Shown one piece after another: positions 12,487 through 24,335 of a DNA stretch of 64,000 bases. This DNA comes from Theobroma cacao. Taxonomy: Eukaryota; Streptophyta; Magnoliopsida; Malvales; Malvaceae. The stretch is from NCBI RefSeq assembly GCF_000208745.1, contig NC_030859.1, positions 15,905,426 through 15,969,425 on the forward strand, written 5' to 3'. Position 1 is the first letter of the stretch; every line of letters starts with the position of its first letter. The notes beneath the pieces are model-generated. The model saw only the letters and a program-made list of their open reading frames with translations, made no database searches and was not told the origin of the DNA. A program made the position numbers and the translations under genes.

Positions 12487-15015
12487 ATCATTTTTTGTAC
12501 AAGTACATGCATACGAGAGCACTAGTTATGCACATATCAATGCATGCATATGCACGTACTAGCTACACACATATTAATTGTGACGAGTTCTGGAAGAGAC
12601 ATTACCATATCTACTTTAAAGGTTTTGGTTGCAAAATCAATCTGCGGTGCTAGAAACAAATCTGCCTGCAAGGGTAAAAAAAAAAGAAAAACATTTTTCC
12701 ATATATAATTCAGGTCAAGTTTCAAAAGAAATACTAGCAGAAGCAGGTTCCTATCACATATATATATATACACAGATGTAGCAAAACCAACCATATAAAC
12801 TTCATCTCCAGTAGCATATCTTCCAGCATGGTCTTTTGAGAGCTTCTCGAGTGCTGAAACACAAAAAAAGTAATAATCAACTAAAAAGTCTAAAATTCAA
12901 AAGTGGAAAGTAAAAATATCTTAGAAACAGAAAAGATTGTCACTGTAAGGCTACATTGGACAGAAATTAAAACCTAAATTCAGTTTCTCCATTAGTTTAC
13001 ATGTCATCATAGGTTTAAGTACAGCTCAAGGAAAGAACCCTTTGCGTAATCTAGTAAAGTACTGCTTAAAATTTATAATAATGACAATATTCTATCGAAT
13101 TTTCATCTATCTTTTACTAGTACTTATGGTGGAGTCTCATGTTAGTTATATAAAGGGAATGAATAACCCAAACTGATCAACCAACTAATGGGAAATTCAA
13201 TATACAAAGAGAAAAAGGAGAGAGGAGAGACTAAGGTAAGGAAAACCTTCCAGGTTAGGTGCAATTCGGACCCTGGCAGAAGTAGAGCTCCTCCAGTAGG
13301 AATACAGCTTCAGCTTATTGTTATTACTCCCCTAATTTCATTTTAACAATTCACAAACATTGATATAATTCATCAACATATATACTTAGCATGTTGGAAA
13401 TATGTTAAAAGAAGAAAAAATTCAAAGAAACTTAAACAAGTAAATTACCACTAATGGAATAACATTGTTAATCCTGGATATACCTATATAGTAGCAACTA
13501 CAACTTACAAATTCTAGTATAAACAAAAGGGAGAAGGCGAGTAGTGCATATATATATATATATAATAAATTACTACGTGGAAGTAATTTGTTCATGGTTC
13601 CTTGCATGTTGACAGGTTATAAATATAGGTGCTGCCAACATTACATTCATATTTCTTTATACATGCCAGGTGTGGAGCTTATGTTATTTGCCTTTGGACT
13701 ATCTTCACCTTCATACTTTTTATCTTTTCTGACCATAAATGTGGTGTTTGTTTCTTTTTTTGGGCAGGAGGACAATCAATCGGATAAAATACCAGTAAGC
13801 ACTGAACTTTTTTATCTTAATTTTCATATAAATTTCATATTTTTATAAATTTTTTTCTTAAATATGTCTCTTATTCTTTTAATCACACTCAGTTTCTATC
13901 TTATGACTAGTGTGTTGCCCACGTGTTGTGACGAAAGAAATTACTATTTTACGTATACTAATTGAAGTGATTTAAAGAAGTTTTTACAGTAATAACCATA
14001 GAAGTTACATACAAAGTTTGTGTATGAGTACAAAAGTGTCTAACATAGTTATAATCGTAAACGACCAGAGTAGTGAGTAACATAGTTTTTGAGATCAACA
14101 TTCTTAGTTTTATGATACTGGTGAGTTTGTCAAAAATTTAAAAGCATATTTCAAGCTTACAGACAAACCAAATGCTCGAATATATGAACATTACTGTTAA
14201 AAAAATATGGTAAAATACTTGGTGGGTAGTAACTGATTGTTTTGCAATGTTACCTTTGTCAAAAAATTAAAGACAACTTGATTGAATAATTGCCCGTAAG
14301 TATTGTATTTTGTTAAAAACTACAAAACATCAATGTCACACGCCTCCTAATTTTGCTTCCACACGACCTGTAAGAGGTTTCCAAATTTTCAGTGACTCCT
14401 GTTGAGCCTCCAACGGCAACCCTAGATAAGTGGTTAGTAATGAACCAACTTTGCAATGAACCTTATCAGCCCGCACACCCAACACTATGAAATACTTACA
14501 ATCAACATAATACTTAATAAAATTCATTAATTATTCTAAATACGATTTTAAACTTTGATATAATTTTTATGAGTTGACTTCAATTTATTAAGTTAATTTT
14601 CATTAATAATACACAAAAATTTATTTTCAATTTATTTTTATTTTGGATCTAGTTTCGAGTTTATTTGCTAGCATCGATAATCGGGTTTGGATTAAATGTT
14701 GATTTTTAACTGGATTAGGGTAAGGCATGAATACCTCATCCGTTGTTATTCTTAAATTAAAGAGCTTAAATATTTGGCAGATAAAAAAAAAAAAAAACAG
14801 ATCTAACTGCATGTTTGATCAGAGAGAATGGTGTCTCCATTCCCTTATTCTTAAACTAGAGAGCTTAAACCGTTAGGTTACAAGTCCATCTTTATTCAAT
14901 TTTTTGCATGTAAGATACCACACATTTACACATGAACCTTCTTAAACGGTAAACTTACCACGTTCAAGATATATATCACTGACTTTTATAAATAGAAACA
15001 TTTTTTTATTATTAG

Positions 15016-15275
15016 GAAGGAAGCCAGAATTGTTAGTCCTAGTAGAATATATCCTAAGGGAAGTCCATGGAACTGACTAAAAAGAGCTGATAGCACAGGA
15101 AGGATTATGTGGGAGCTCAGTGGTAGTTGTTATATATCTTAAAAACACTTGGATGAGAATGATTCTTCCCACTCTCAGTCTTTTGTTTTTTCCTTTCGAA
15201 AAGCAAGAATTGATGGATTTTGTTCACAAATATTTAGTTCATGGATGCTTGCCCTCAGGCTCCCTCGCAGTACGT
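15016..15275 (+). pseudogene. short coding-looking remnant of unknown origin
   Basis: One plus-strand frame gives protein-like pieces such as ARIVSPSRIYPKGSPWN, then after a stop RADSTGRIMWELSGSCYIS, then after a second stop SFRKARIDGFCSQIFSSWM. The composition (R, S, W, C) is unlike the translated AT-rich flanks. I do not recognise the family. It may be the fossil of an exon or of a captured gene piece. Confidence is low. Confidence 0.25.
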
Positions 15276-15292
15276 CCTTCTTTACCCATACT

Positions 15293-15352
15293 TATGTACA
15301 CATATGTGTACATACTTACATTCGTACCTACATACATATGTACATACACAAG
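15293..15352. repeat. ACAT-rich microsatellite
   Basis: Imperfect run of tetramers (acatatgtgtacatacttac and similar) about 60 bp long in the spacer between the two GSTZ copies. Confidence 0.7.
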
Positions 15353-16114
15353 AAAAGAGCAGAGATAATCTAAATGAAATGTTTAAGCTTAAAGGTTTTC
15401 TGTAGACAGAGATATGAATATGGCGTATGTCAAACTGGACATCAGAGAACATAACCACCAAATTGAACTTAAATGAAACTTCAGATAAATATGTCATACA
15501 TGTCAATTTCTGCATCTTACAATAACTTCTGGACTAAATGATCCTTATTATCATCAGGCCATATCATGGAAGGAACAACACATAGCCCTCAACATAACTT
15601 ATCAGTACATATTATGCCTCAAAGGTGCTGTTACCTTTAAGCTTCATTTGTGGCCCTTTATGCTTTTTGTGGATGAGTTTGCCATGGAACCTGAGAGACG
15701 CAGAAAATAGACAATAGTGAGTTTTAATATAAGTTAATTGATCAAATTGATCTACATGGAGATCTCTTGTAACTGCTTTTGTTTTATTAATAAAGCATAT
15801 CCTCTGAGTGAAAATAGTTGATCATCTTGATCAGATTTCTGAAAGGAAAATAAACATATAATTGGTCAGACAGAATCAGCAAATGCCAAACCAACTGAGT
15901 TTGGATTTAACAGTTTAAGCAATGGCCATTTGACTTTATCCAACACTGTTTTCCACAACTTCCCCCTTCCAGCAACGGGAGGTGGAGTAATCATAAGCAG
16001 AAACTGGTATTTATAAAGAAAAAACCATTTTGAAACACTATAATGCTCCAGATTCCCAGCCACCAAACAGATGGACCATTCAGCATTTTACATGTACCTC
16101 ATCAAGTTACTAGT

Positions 16115-19100
16115 TTAACAAGTGCCCCATGCTGAAGGACTATCTGGTTGATTCTCTGGCATAGCATTTTGGAAATGTGGTAGCTCACTATATGCCTCAT
16201 TCAACCTAGATAAAAGCGGGAATTTAGCCTACAAAAATAATACAAGAAGAAAAGGCACATTAGCAGATGCTCCAAAAAGAACACTGAAGGTAAAGAATAG
16301 AAGAGTTATGTCCATCTTGAGGACTTGGAACTATGGTAAAACTAGATCATAAAGGGAATTCTAGCAGCAAAATGCCAAAGATTTAATAGTCACATATGAA
16401 GCAATATTTCTCCCCGTAACTCCACTCTCTGCAGAAATAGTTTTTGTATAGCAAGCAAATCAAAACACTTTGAAAAGCTAAGTGTGTGCGTGTGTGAGAG
16501 AGAGAGAGAGAGAGGGGAAGAAAATGCAGAAACTAGAAGTTCATGGAATTAGCGGACTACCATGTCAACATTGAATCTTTTAATCCCAGCATGAACCTGT
16601 GGTGCTAGAAACAGATCAGCCTGCAAACAATAGCCAACAGGTAATATATGTACAAATTCTGAAGATTTGTAATCTAGGTAAAAAGTTTCAGCAATTTCTT
16701 ATTTTACAGTACATTAGTAGTGCACTTCTAAAAGGACATTGTAACAAGTAACTCAATGCAATAGTAGAACATCAAACAAAATTTAGAGCTACAGCTAACT
16801 CCTTTCATCTAAAATTTCAAAGTCATGGTTCAGGGGCAGATCTGCATCTAAATGTTGCCCAAAAGGGCAAGTGGTTTATATTTTGCACATCACATATTGC
16901 TGGAGGAAAAGGTAACAGTTTTCACCAGCACTGAGATTGCAGACTTGCAAAGCCAAGAGAGACAAATCATCTTTGGTGTTCACCTTCCCCACCCCTTCCC
17001 CTTCTGCAACCATGGTTGTCTCAACCTTTACAAAATCCATCAGACCACATTCATTCCAGGGGATACTAAAACTCTCTATCTACATCCTGCAACAAATATA
17101 AAAGCCTTCCAAACCCTCACATCTAAGCATGTGTTTGCCTGCTTTACTATGTATATTGCGCATAAGTTGCATAAATAAAAACAGGAGAAAAAGAAACAAA
17201 CCATGAAAACTTCATCTCCAGTTGCATATATTCCAGCATGGTCCTTTAACAACTTCTCAAGTGCTGAAACACAGAAGCATTAATCAAATCAAATGCCAAA
17301 TCCATTCAAGGGAGCAATAACAATCATAAATTGAAAACTTCAGCTCCAATCTTCCAACCATTCAAATTTAATGTTACATTTTCATTACATTTTTATGTTT
17401 ACTGTTGCTAAACTGTGATGACCACCATAAAAATGTGACTCATTAATGACGAACCCTATAAATGTTTCTTAACTTTATACCCTTCATTTTCACCCAAGAT
17501 GCTCATCATGTGCAAATACATTACATATATTAGGCATGAACTCTGGTCCTTCTACCAGTTAAGAATCTTCCACTCAAACAAGAAATTTTTTCTATGGTTC
17601 AAAAATATAGATTGCTTAGACAAGATTTCAAACTTTCTAAGTCCCAAAAGAATTTACATTCACATGTGAAAGGCCTATCCCATCCCACTGAACTTTATCA
17701 AGACAATGGAGGGCATAAATAGGTGATTCTATTAATCTTAATGAACTGCCAAATTTTAATAGCTGCACAAAACCAACACAGATAATTGAAACCATTATGT
17801 GATGACATCTGGTGTCCATCCCATATATTTTTTTAGAGAGAGTAGATGCACAACTATCAGGTGAGATACAATAAGGTAACTATTTGGCAGATTATCTTTT
17901 CATTACTTCTACCTAAATATTGAAATTATAAAACTAATATGAACATATTGCTAAGACAGCAAGGTGCAACTAAAAACATTGCAAATGTTGTTTGCAACTC
18001 AGAACTATTGTCTTCGAAGCAATGCAAGGTTTTACATGGATGAATTTTGATTACGACGAGAAAGCTTTTGCAGTCCAATGGTAACTTCAATTTTGTAATG
18101 TAAAATTCACCATTTATAACCACTCTTTTTTCCTCTTTTGTTCGGTTTCCCTTGAATGGGTCTTTTTTCCTTTTTTTTGTCCAGCAACCCTTATGGCATT
18201 TCATGCGAGGAGGTTAGTTATTTGATAGAACTTTAGGTAGTGCCTACCTTCAAAGCCCTTCTCAATATGACGTTTTGCCCAAGGAATTTTCTCATCTGGA
18301 CTTGCTTTTTCCTCAATGTATTTCTGTAAAGGGAAAAGTGGCAAACTAAATGCAATTCCAATATATCTCAGAAATGCCTAAAAGAATATCTGCCTGATTT
18401 CAAAAATGAAATTAAAACATGAAAGAAGCAACTTCACTTAGGGACAAACCAGTACAGCTAGATTCTGAAGAGGCTGTATGCTTGAGCAAACAATATTTGC
18501 AGCCTATAAAATGATGCAATAAGTCATTAGTGCAGACTGCAGCATAACTTACTAAAACATAGTCCAGGCACAGCAGAGCATATAACCCAAAGCTTTGAGA
18601 AGAATAGAATAAAGCAATGTGAATTAGCAAGCTATTCATAGTTTGAGCAAGTTTGCAGATGATGGTTTAATCATTGAAGCTAAAATTTGGAGCCAGAGCA
18701 AAGAATCCACCGTTCTGAGTTAAATTAACTAGTTAAATATCATACAAAGCCACTCAGCTTAAAACGCGTTTCACATCCATGCATTGCCTAGCAAAAATAT
18801 ACAGAAGAAAACCAAACTGGTGGAAGAAAAATAAACAAAACAAGGTTAAAGAATGGAGTAACTAGAAGTGAAGAAAAAAAGGAAAGCAGAGACCTGGAAA
18901 TTGAGTGCCTTTTTTTGAAGATCAGATGGCAACAGCGGATGTTGAGGGTATTTCTCCTCCAGATACTGTTGGTTTAGTTTCACAGTTGTTAAAAACAAAT
19001 AACTCGAGCTAAGTAATGAGTATATTAGAATAGAATTGTAGGGTAAAAGAAAAGTGACCATGAAAATGGCAAAAGAGTCTGAAATGACAATGTCACCATC

Positions 19101-19554
19101 CACCAGCACCGGCACATACCCAATGGGATTCAGCTTTTGAAATTCTACCCATTTTCCAGTTTCAACATTTCAGTTACATATATTAATGAGAGAACCAGAC
19201 AGAGTACAAATAAAGAATTAAGAAAATAAGTTTCTGACCAGGACTGAATTGCTCCCCCTTGAGCAAGTTAACGGGTATGTACTGGTACTCCAGACCTGCC
19301 ACAGACAGAAGCCGGTAGCCAAAAGTAGTTAGTAATAGATGGAGAAAGGAGAGAATGGAAAAGAAGCTACCTTTGAGGTTGAGGGCAATCCGGATTCGGC
19401 AGGAGCAGGAGCTCCTCCAGTAAGAATAGAGCTTCAGTTTCTTCTCCTCATGTGCCTGCAGTTGTGTTCTTAATTAATCCATTCATCATCACAACCATAA
19501 TCATGCTTGGTCAAGCCAGAGAGTAACGATTAAAGAGAGAAGAGATGGTACCAT
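16115..19554 (-). CDS. GSTZ1: zeta-class glutathione S-transferase / maleylacetoacetate isomerase
   Basis: Complement join: 19554-19552, 19455-19371, 19295-19239, 19144-19059, 18965-18894, 18503-18450, 18323-18248, 17263-17202, 16620-16561, 16228-16115. All introns are GT-AG, phases agree, and the product is 222 aa, close to the family norm of about 220. The enzyme uses glutathione to isomerise maleylacetoacetate to fumarylacetoacetate in tyrosine breakdown, in the cytosol. The N-terminal thioredoxin-like domain (about 8-88) has the zeta signature [16 protein letters not shown] (11-26) with catalytic SSC at 16-18, cis-Pro in YVPV (P60) and the glutathione-contacting DS (71-72). The helical C-terminal domain carries [19 protein letters not shown] and ADLFLAPQ. 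The last residues PSAWGTC differ from the usual PSS-type end, so the C-terminus may be slightly atypical. A broken copy of the same gene lies downstream on the same strand. Confidence 0.95.
16493..16514. repeat. (GA)n microsatellite in the last GSTZ intron
   Basis: About ten GA units follow a gtgtgcgtgtgtgaga run in the intron between GSTZ exons 9 and 10. It could be polymorphic. Confidence 0.85.
19552..19554 (-). other. start-codon-only coding exon of GSTZ
   Basis: On the minus strand ATG is followed at once by a donor (ATG|GTACC). The next exon begins after ctgcag at 19455 with GCA CAT GAG GAG, giving M-A-H-E-E-K-K-L. No other start in frame with the KLKLYSYW exon was seen upstream of the acceptor. 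The exon therefore contributes 5'UTR plus the ATG only. Confidence 0.7.
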
Positions 19555-19610
19555 GTTTTTGCTGCAATCGAAGGTCAACACTCTAACATAGTCTCCTTCT
19601 CTTTTGTCTT

Positions 19611-19621
19611 GGTTTTATAAG
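19611..19621 (-). promoter_or_regulatory. probable TATA box of GSTZ
   Basis: CTTATAAAACC on the minus strand, about 57 bases upstream of the ATG, followed by a CT-rich leader. This fits a short 5'UTR. Confidence 0.55.
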
Positions 19622-19624
19622 AGG

Positions 19625-20274
19625 AGAAATGCCAAATTGCCCCAACACTACTCCGGCACGGCTCCACATTTTTAATACGGAAAATTCTATTAAAAGTTCA
19701 TTCTATTATAATCTCTGGATAAGAGTATTATAATTTTTTAGATGAATTAAATATACTTAATTAGAGATAATATCTAAAATAATCTTTGAATTATTCAAAA
19801 AATTTTAAATAAATTTTTATTTTTTATTATATTTGAATCAAATAAATCTTTATAAGTTATAATAATAATGACATAATATATTAATATGACATGATAACAT
19901 GTTCATATGACATTTTTCTCTTTCTATAATATTTTAACTAATAATTACTAATCAATCATTACTCATAAGTGCATAGTTAGATCAAAATAAAAGTACACTA
20001 ATTTAATTAAACACAATAGAAGAATAAGAATTTATTTAAAATTTTTAAATAATTCAAAAAAAAGTAAAGCATTATTCATAACCATTATAAACATTTTAAT
20101 CTTTTATAACTTTTTAGATGAATTAAATATATTTAACTAACATATGTAAAAAGTCCTTAAACTATTACGAAATAAATCACAATGTGAAGCATGTCATAGT
20201 AATATTAATTAACATTTAGGTGACAGGTAGATGGGAATCCTTTGTGACAAGTAGAAAGAATGATGTGGAAGAAA
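19625..20274. other. AT-rich spacer upstream of GSTZ
   Basis: No gene seen. Two short imperfect repeats (ttttttagatgaattaaata) occur near 19.74 kb and 20.11 kb. Confidence 0.5.
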
Positions 20275-20829
20275 ACCTTAAACATTTTTTTATGGGTTCT
20301 TTTCAAAAATACCCCTCATGCATAAGGTGTTTTTAAAAATAACTCTCCCTATAATTTTAACTATTTTTAATCAAGAGAAATTAATTCTAAACAAATTTAC
20401 CCTTAATGAAACAGACTTATATATTTATATGCGTCTTAACCCAACCCATATGTTTGGGTCAAGTTTTTAACCATTGTAACTCATCTACCTTTCTCTATAG
20501 ATCATTCATCTCCAAAGCATCCTCGTCAGAGCATTACTCAATAGGTATACTTTTTAGCATTTTTAGTAGCGATAGAAGCATTTTAAAGTAGTTTGAGCAT
20601 AAAGGTAGGCATATTATAGAACTGAGAGAAAGTTCACATTCCATGCATTGAGTTAATTACCATATAATTGCATATATTTAACCATATCTAGAAAGGTAGG
20701 GATATTTTTCATGTTCTTCATTTCTTGTTTTTGAGCATAAAGGTAAGCATATTCTTCATATTCTTGTTATTTCAAGTTGTTGAATTTAAATTTGAATTTG
20801 GTAGTGTTGGTGGTTTTTTGCTCGAATGT

Positions 20830-21235
20830 TGACAAAGCATGCATGACTAGTTGATAGGGCATGTGTGACTGGTTTTAGGCATTAGGTTTAAGGGTTTTAA
20901 GCATTGCGTGACTTAGGGTTTGCGTGACTGGTTGATAGGGCATGCGTGATTAGTTTTAGGTATTGCATTTAAAGGTTTTAGGCATTGTGTGATTAATTGA
21001 TAAGGCATTGCGTGATTGGTTTTTAATCATTGCGTAATTGGTTGATAAGGCAATGTGTGATTGGTTTTTAGGCATTAAGTGACTGGTTTTTAATCATTAC
21101 ATGACTGGTTCGTAAGGAATTACGTGACTGATTTTTAATCATTGTGTGATTGGTTGATAGAGCATTGCTTGACTATTTTATAGAGCATTGCGTAACTGTT
21201 TTCTATAGTGCATTGCGTGACTATCATTGATTGAA
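20830..21235 (+). repeat. degenerate ~33-bp tandem array
   Basis: About a dozen imperfect units of gcattgcgtgactggttttt and variants (tgatagggcatgcgtgac, ttaatcattgcgtgattgg). Each unit contains a gcattgcgtgayt core. The array lies inside the terminal part of the MULE-like element. Its reverse complement appears at 1-125. Confidence 0.75.
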
Positions 21236-21424
21236 TATTAATGTTTTTCTGCATTTCTTGTGCTCAAATTTAATGCTTTAATATGTATTTGTTTTGTTAC
21301 TTAATGCTTCACACTTGCTTCATTTATTTTCATTTAGGTATGCAAAGATAGTAAAAACTGGTTATTGCTTTTTTTTTTAATTTTCTTTGATCATATTTGT
21401 TAAATGGAAATGTTATCTGTTTTT

Positions 21425-22640
21425 TGTTGCAGATCACTAAAACAAAGCAGGAGAACCTATAGGCTTTTGCTTCATGTGTTGAGAGACCAATGGGGCTTCA
21501 ATGCTGGCATTGACATCCATTGTAAAGAGACGCAGCTGCACGTCATATGTGAGGCACTGCAAAAAAAAATGAGTTGGACTCAATGAAGAAAGCATGCTTC
21601 AAGAAGTTGCTGGACGTCAAATTATAAAAGAGTTTATATTGCACTAGTCTCACGCAATAGCAAGGCCCGCTTCTTAAAGCGTGAGTTCTATCTAGTGATA
21701 GGACTCAAGTTTGGCCCCATGCAAGCCATTATTTCCAGTCCCTAGAAGGATTCACCAACAATACTAAGGAACGGAGAACCAGGTGAAACTCTAGGATGTG
21801 TTGATACGGTATAAAGAGGATAGTTTGATCAGGATGGAGACACGACAAAGATGGCCTTGCTCTTGATCATGAAACAATATTTTCTTCGAACAAGACCACA
21901 AAAGAGCGGTGACTCCATGGCTGTTGTCACTAGTCGGGAACATCGACTAGTGGAATGCGTTCCTATGAGGCCCTTACTTATGGAGTCTAACTATGGATTA
22001 CATATCAAGGGTCTTCCAAGTTCCACCAATGGAATCAGTTCAAAAGAAATGTTACCACCTCTATGGATTTGTATGGGAGCTTCAGGTAGTGTGCCCTAAG
22101 GTTTTTCCATTTTTCTTTTCAAATAAGATTTTATTAGGTGATTATAATGTTTTGCAATTTACGTGTAGTTCTTAGTGTTGAGGCGGTTCCTGATATCCAA
22201 AGTTGGTTTAGATCCAAATGCTAGTCTGAAAGCACTTATCCAAGAATGTTAAAATGGCATTGTGATGAGAGGCCCACAAACTTCCACAAACTGATTGGAG
22301 ATTTGGAAAGTGACGGTAGGGTGAAGAACAAAACCATAATGTTTTTATTTTATTTTTATTTTGTTGTCATATGTTAACTAGCTTTCAACTTAATGGCAAT
22401 GTATGTTTTGGTATAGTAGTGCGTATGAGGAACCTTGGAGCCAATTACAGAAGAAACCTTAAAGGCATATTGGGTCGACATTAATGTCCCTTTATCCGAG
22501 GGGTATCAATACATTCCATTATAACAGTTGGAGGGTCGAGCACCCTTCAGTCCCCAAAAAAGAGGAAGATCATCGAGCGCAAGGAGAAAAGGGTAACAAA
22601 AGTCATTAAGCAAAGGCGCATCATGGATGAGGAGGTCGAT
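21425..22640 (+). pseudogene. decayed DUF1985-like / MULE-associated coding remnant
   Basis: Coding pieces in shifting frames read SKARFLKREFYLVIGLKFG (about 21.65-21.71 kb), then CYHLYGFVWELQ (about 22.04-22.085 kb), a likely intron (gtagtgtg...gtgtag), and SVEAVPDIQSWF (about 22.17-22.21 kb). The order of an xxFxLREFxLVTGLKxG block, a YxLYGFxxALQVW block and an E-x-I/V-P block is what I recall for plant DUF1985 proteins. Farther on a piece reads EPITEETLKAYWVDINVPL, then a basic QKRGRSSSARRKG stretch. Several stops and frameshifts mean no protein is made. Confidence 0.5.
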
Positions 22641-22740
22641 GCCCGTCCTATTACTCTTTGAAGCTCCTACTAGTCAATCATTGGATGATGATCAAATGCA
22701 CAACCCGATGCTGCATCCTCAATTGCATATTGATATCTTT

Positions 22741-24335
22741 ATGATATATAGTTATTTGGACTTTTTTTTATAATAATTTAGCTTAGTTCTTGTTGTAATG
22801 CATAGAAATTAGTATATTTTATTTAAATTATTTTAAATTGATTAATTTATGTAAGTCAAACTAATCTTAGTTAATTTTATGCTTAATTTGGTGTTAATGT
22901 GATTAAAATAGGTTGTTATTGATTTATTTGTGTTTTTGTTGGTATTTAATGAAGGAAGAATTTTAATGGAAGAAAAAGAGCAATTTCAAGGTGCAGACCT
23001 TCACTCCATATGTTTTGGTATTTCAACCGTAACTCTCTCTACAAAGCTCCAAATGAGATGATTCTTTAAACCATTGGAAAGAAAAAAGAAAAAGCTACAA
23101 CTTTCATGTTTACCAATTTTCCCATTTCGGCTTGAAAGATGGTAAAAACCATGTTGAAGTTGAAGTTATGCAGCAGTCTTAGAACAATTACGATTTTCGC
23201 TAATTAATGGGTCGAAGCTGCGACTCACGTAACCTGACAAGAAAATTCTGATTAGAATTGCCTTCTTTCTTCATCCAACTTGGACTAACTTCAAAACCTT
23301 ATAAAAATAACCTTTCGGAGGACTTTTAAAAGGGGAGAGCGAAACACCAGATTGACAGTTGAGAATCAAGCCGCAAAGTCATTTAAGCTGAGAAGAATTT
23401 GGAAGGAGTTAAGAAGATTTGGAAGATCAAGATTATAAAATCTTGGGTTCTATCATCCTTTTGTTATTCTCTTATTTTTTTTTAGTTTGATTTGAATGTT
23501 TAAATTTAATTTGATGATGATGTGTGACTTGATAAGGAACTAATTTATTTATCTAAGATTATGATTGAACTTTATATATAGTCTGATTTATTTATCTCTC
23601 TTTTACTTATGTTTGATGGCTTTAAGTTGTTTATTTTATTTTATTCTTAATGCTTCTGATTGCCTAATCACCAATTAGATTGAATTGAAAACCTAGGTTA
23701 AATCTTGACGAAGAAGATTTAGGTAAACCTTGAGTAGAATAGGTTATGATTGAATGCATTTTGTAGATTAGGTGATTTGATTTGCATATAGGGTAGACAT
23801 ACACTTATAAGCCATACGTAGCCAAGATTATAACATGAACTTAATGAATCTGTCTTTAATTTAATTTGCATAGACATATAGTAAATTAATTAGAAAAGAT
23901 ATTTTTATGAGAAACTCAACAGAGACTTGTAAATAATTTAAGACTCTAGGTTAACAACTTAATCCATTAAAGTAAGTTAAGAGAGAGAGACAATAATCAG
24001 ATGAAGTATTGAGGGATATCATAATCTTAGGTCTAGTAGTTAAGTGAGTTTTATAAAACAAATTTACTATTTAATTTTAGTTTCAATTTATTAGTTTTAA
24101 TTTTTTTTAATAAATTTAAATTTAATTGTTTGGATAAGATTAGGTTGTGTTAATTTAGTAGTTAGCAAGTAGGGATTAATTCAATTCCTTATGGGATCAA
24201 CACTCTACTCATCACTCTATTATCTTTGCAATACGTATACTTGCATGAGTAATAAATTGAACAACACATGCAGCCTTAAAACATGAGATAAAATGGATGA
24301 GGATGCAATGAAAGAAGGACCTTCAGTCACTGTAG
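22741..24335 (+). mobile_element. probable LTR-retrotransposon-derived repeat (partial)
   Basis: The stretch has features I associate with plant Gypsy-type LTR or leader sequence: an aaaccattggaaagaaaaaag motif followed by ctacaactttcatg, and near the end aattccttatgggatcaaca followed by ctctactcatcactctatt. No coding domain, paired LTR or target duplication was found, so boundaries are uncertain. Confidence 0.35.

Larger units (their letters stand above)
3183..13316 (-). pseudogene. broken tandem copy of zeta-class glutathione S-transferase, split by a Copia insertion
   Basis: Four exons homologous to the intact GSTZ at 16.1-19.6 kb are visible. 13247-13316 is the N-terminal exon ([20 protein letters not shown]). 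12792-12853 (62 bp) and 12606-12665 (60 bp) have exactly the lengths and splice phases of GSTZ exons 8 and 9. 3183-3290 is the last exon, ending QPDAPSIT-S-stop. The exons for residues about 30-144 are absent between 12854 and 13246. The catalytic-loop SSC motif reads SST, so the conserved Cys is lost. The last intron, in which the intact gene has about 330 bp, is over 9 kb because a Copia element landed in it. The splice signals at all four exons still look good. I infer a partial tandem duplicate of the neighbouring gene that cannot make a complete enzyme. A short chimeric transcript remains possible. Confidence 0.9.
13317..16114. other. spacer between the two GSTZ copies
   Basis: Mostly AT-rich non-coding DNA. 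It holds an (at)n tract at about 13549-13564, an ACAT/GTAC-rich microsatellite at about 15293-15352, and the short coding-looking block noted at 15016-15275. The right end (about 15.6-16.1 kb) lies downstream of the GSTZ stop codon and probably includes its 3'UTR. Confidence 0.5.
20275..22740 (+). mobile_element. MULE-type element fossil (left end plus coding remnants)
   Basis: A terminal segment at 20.29-20.40 kb matches the terminal motifs at 2.25-2.37 kb and 42.1-43.03 kb (tttttaaaaataact, then aactatttttaatcaag). It is followed by a long array of about 33-bp units, then by decayed coding sequence. No matching right end was found, and the right boundary is an estimate. Classification as a Mutator-like element rests on the terminal motif and the DUF1985-like remnant, a domain often carried by plant MULEs of the Ulp1-bearing kind. 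Confidence 0.5.

Noticed and set aside
16852..17178. 108-codon plus-strand ORF inside a GSTZ intron
   Set aside because: It lies opposite to the gene, has no recognised motif and is bounded by clear GSTZ splice sites. Probably chance or an old insertion.
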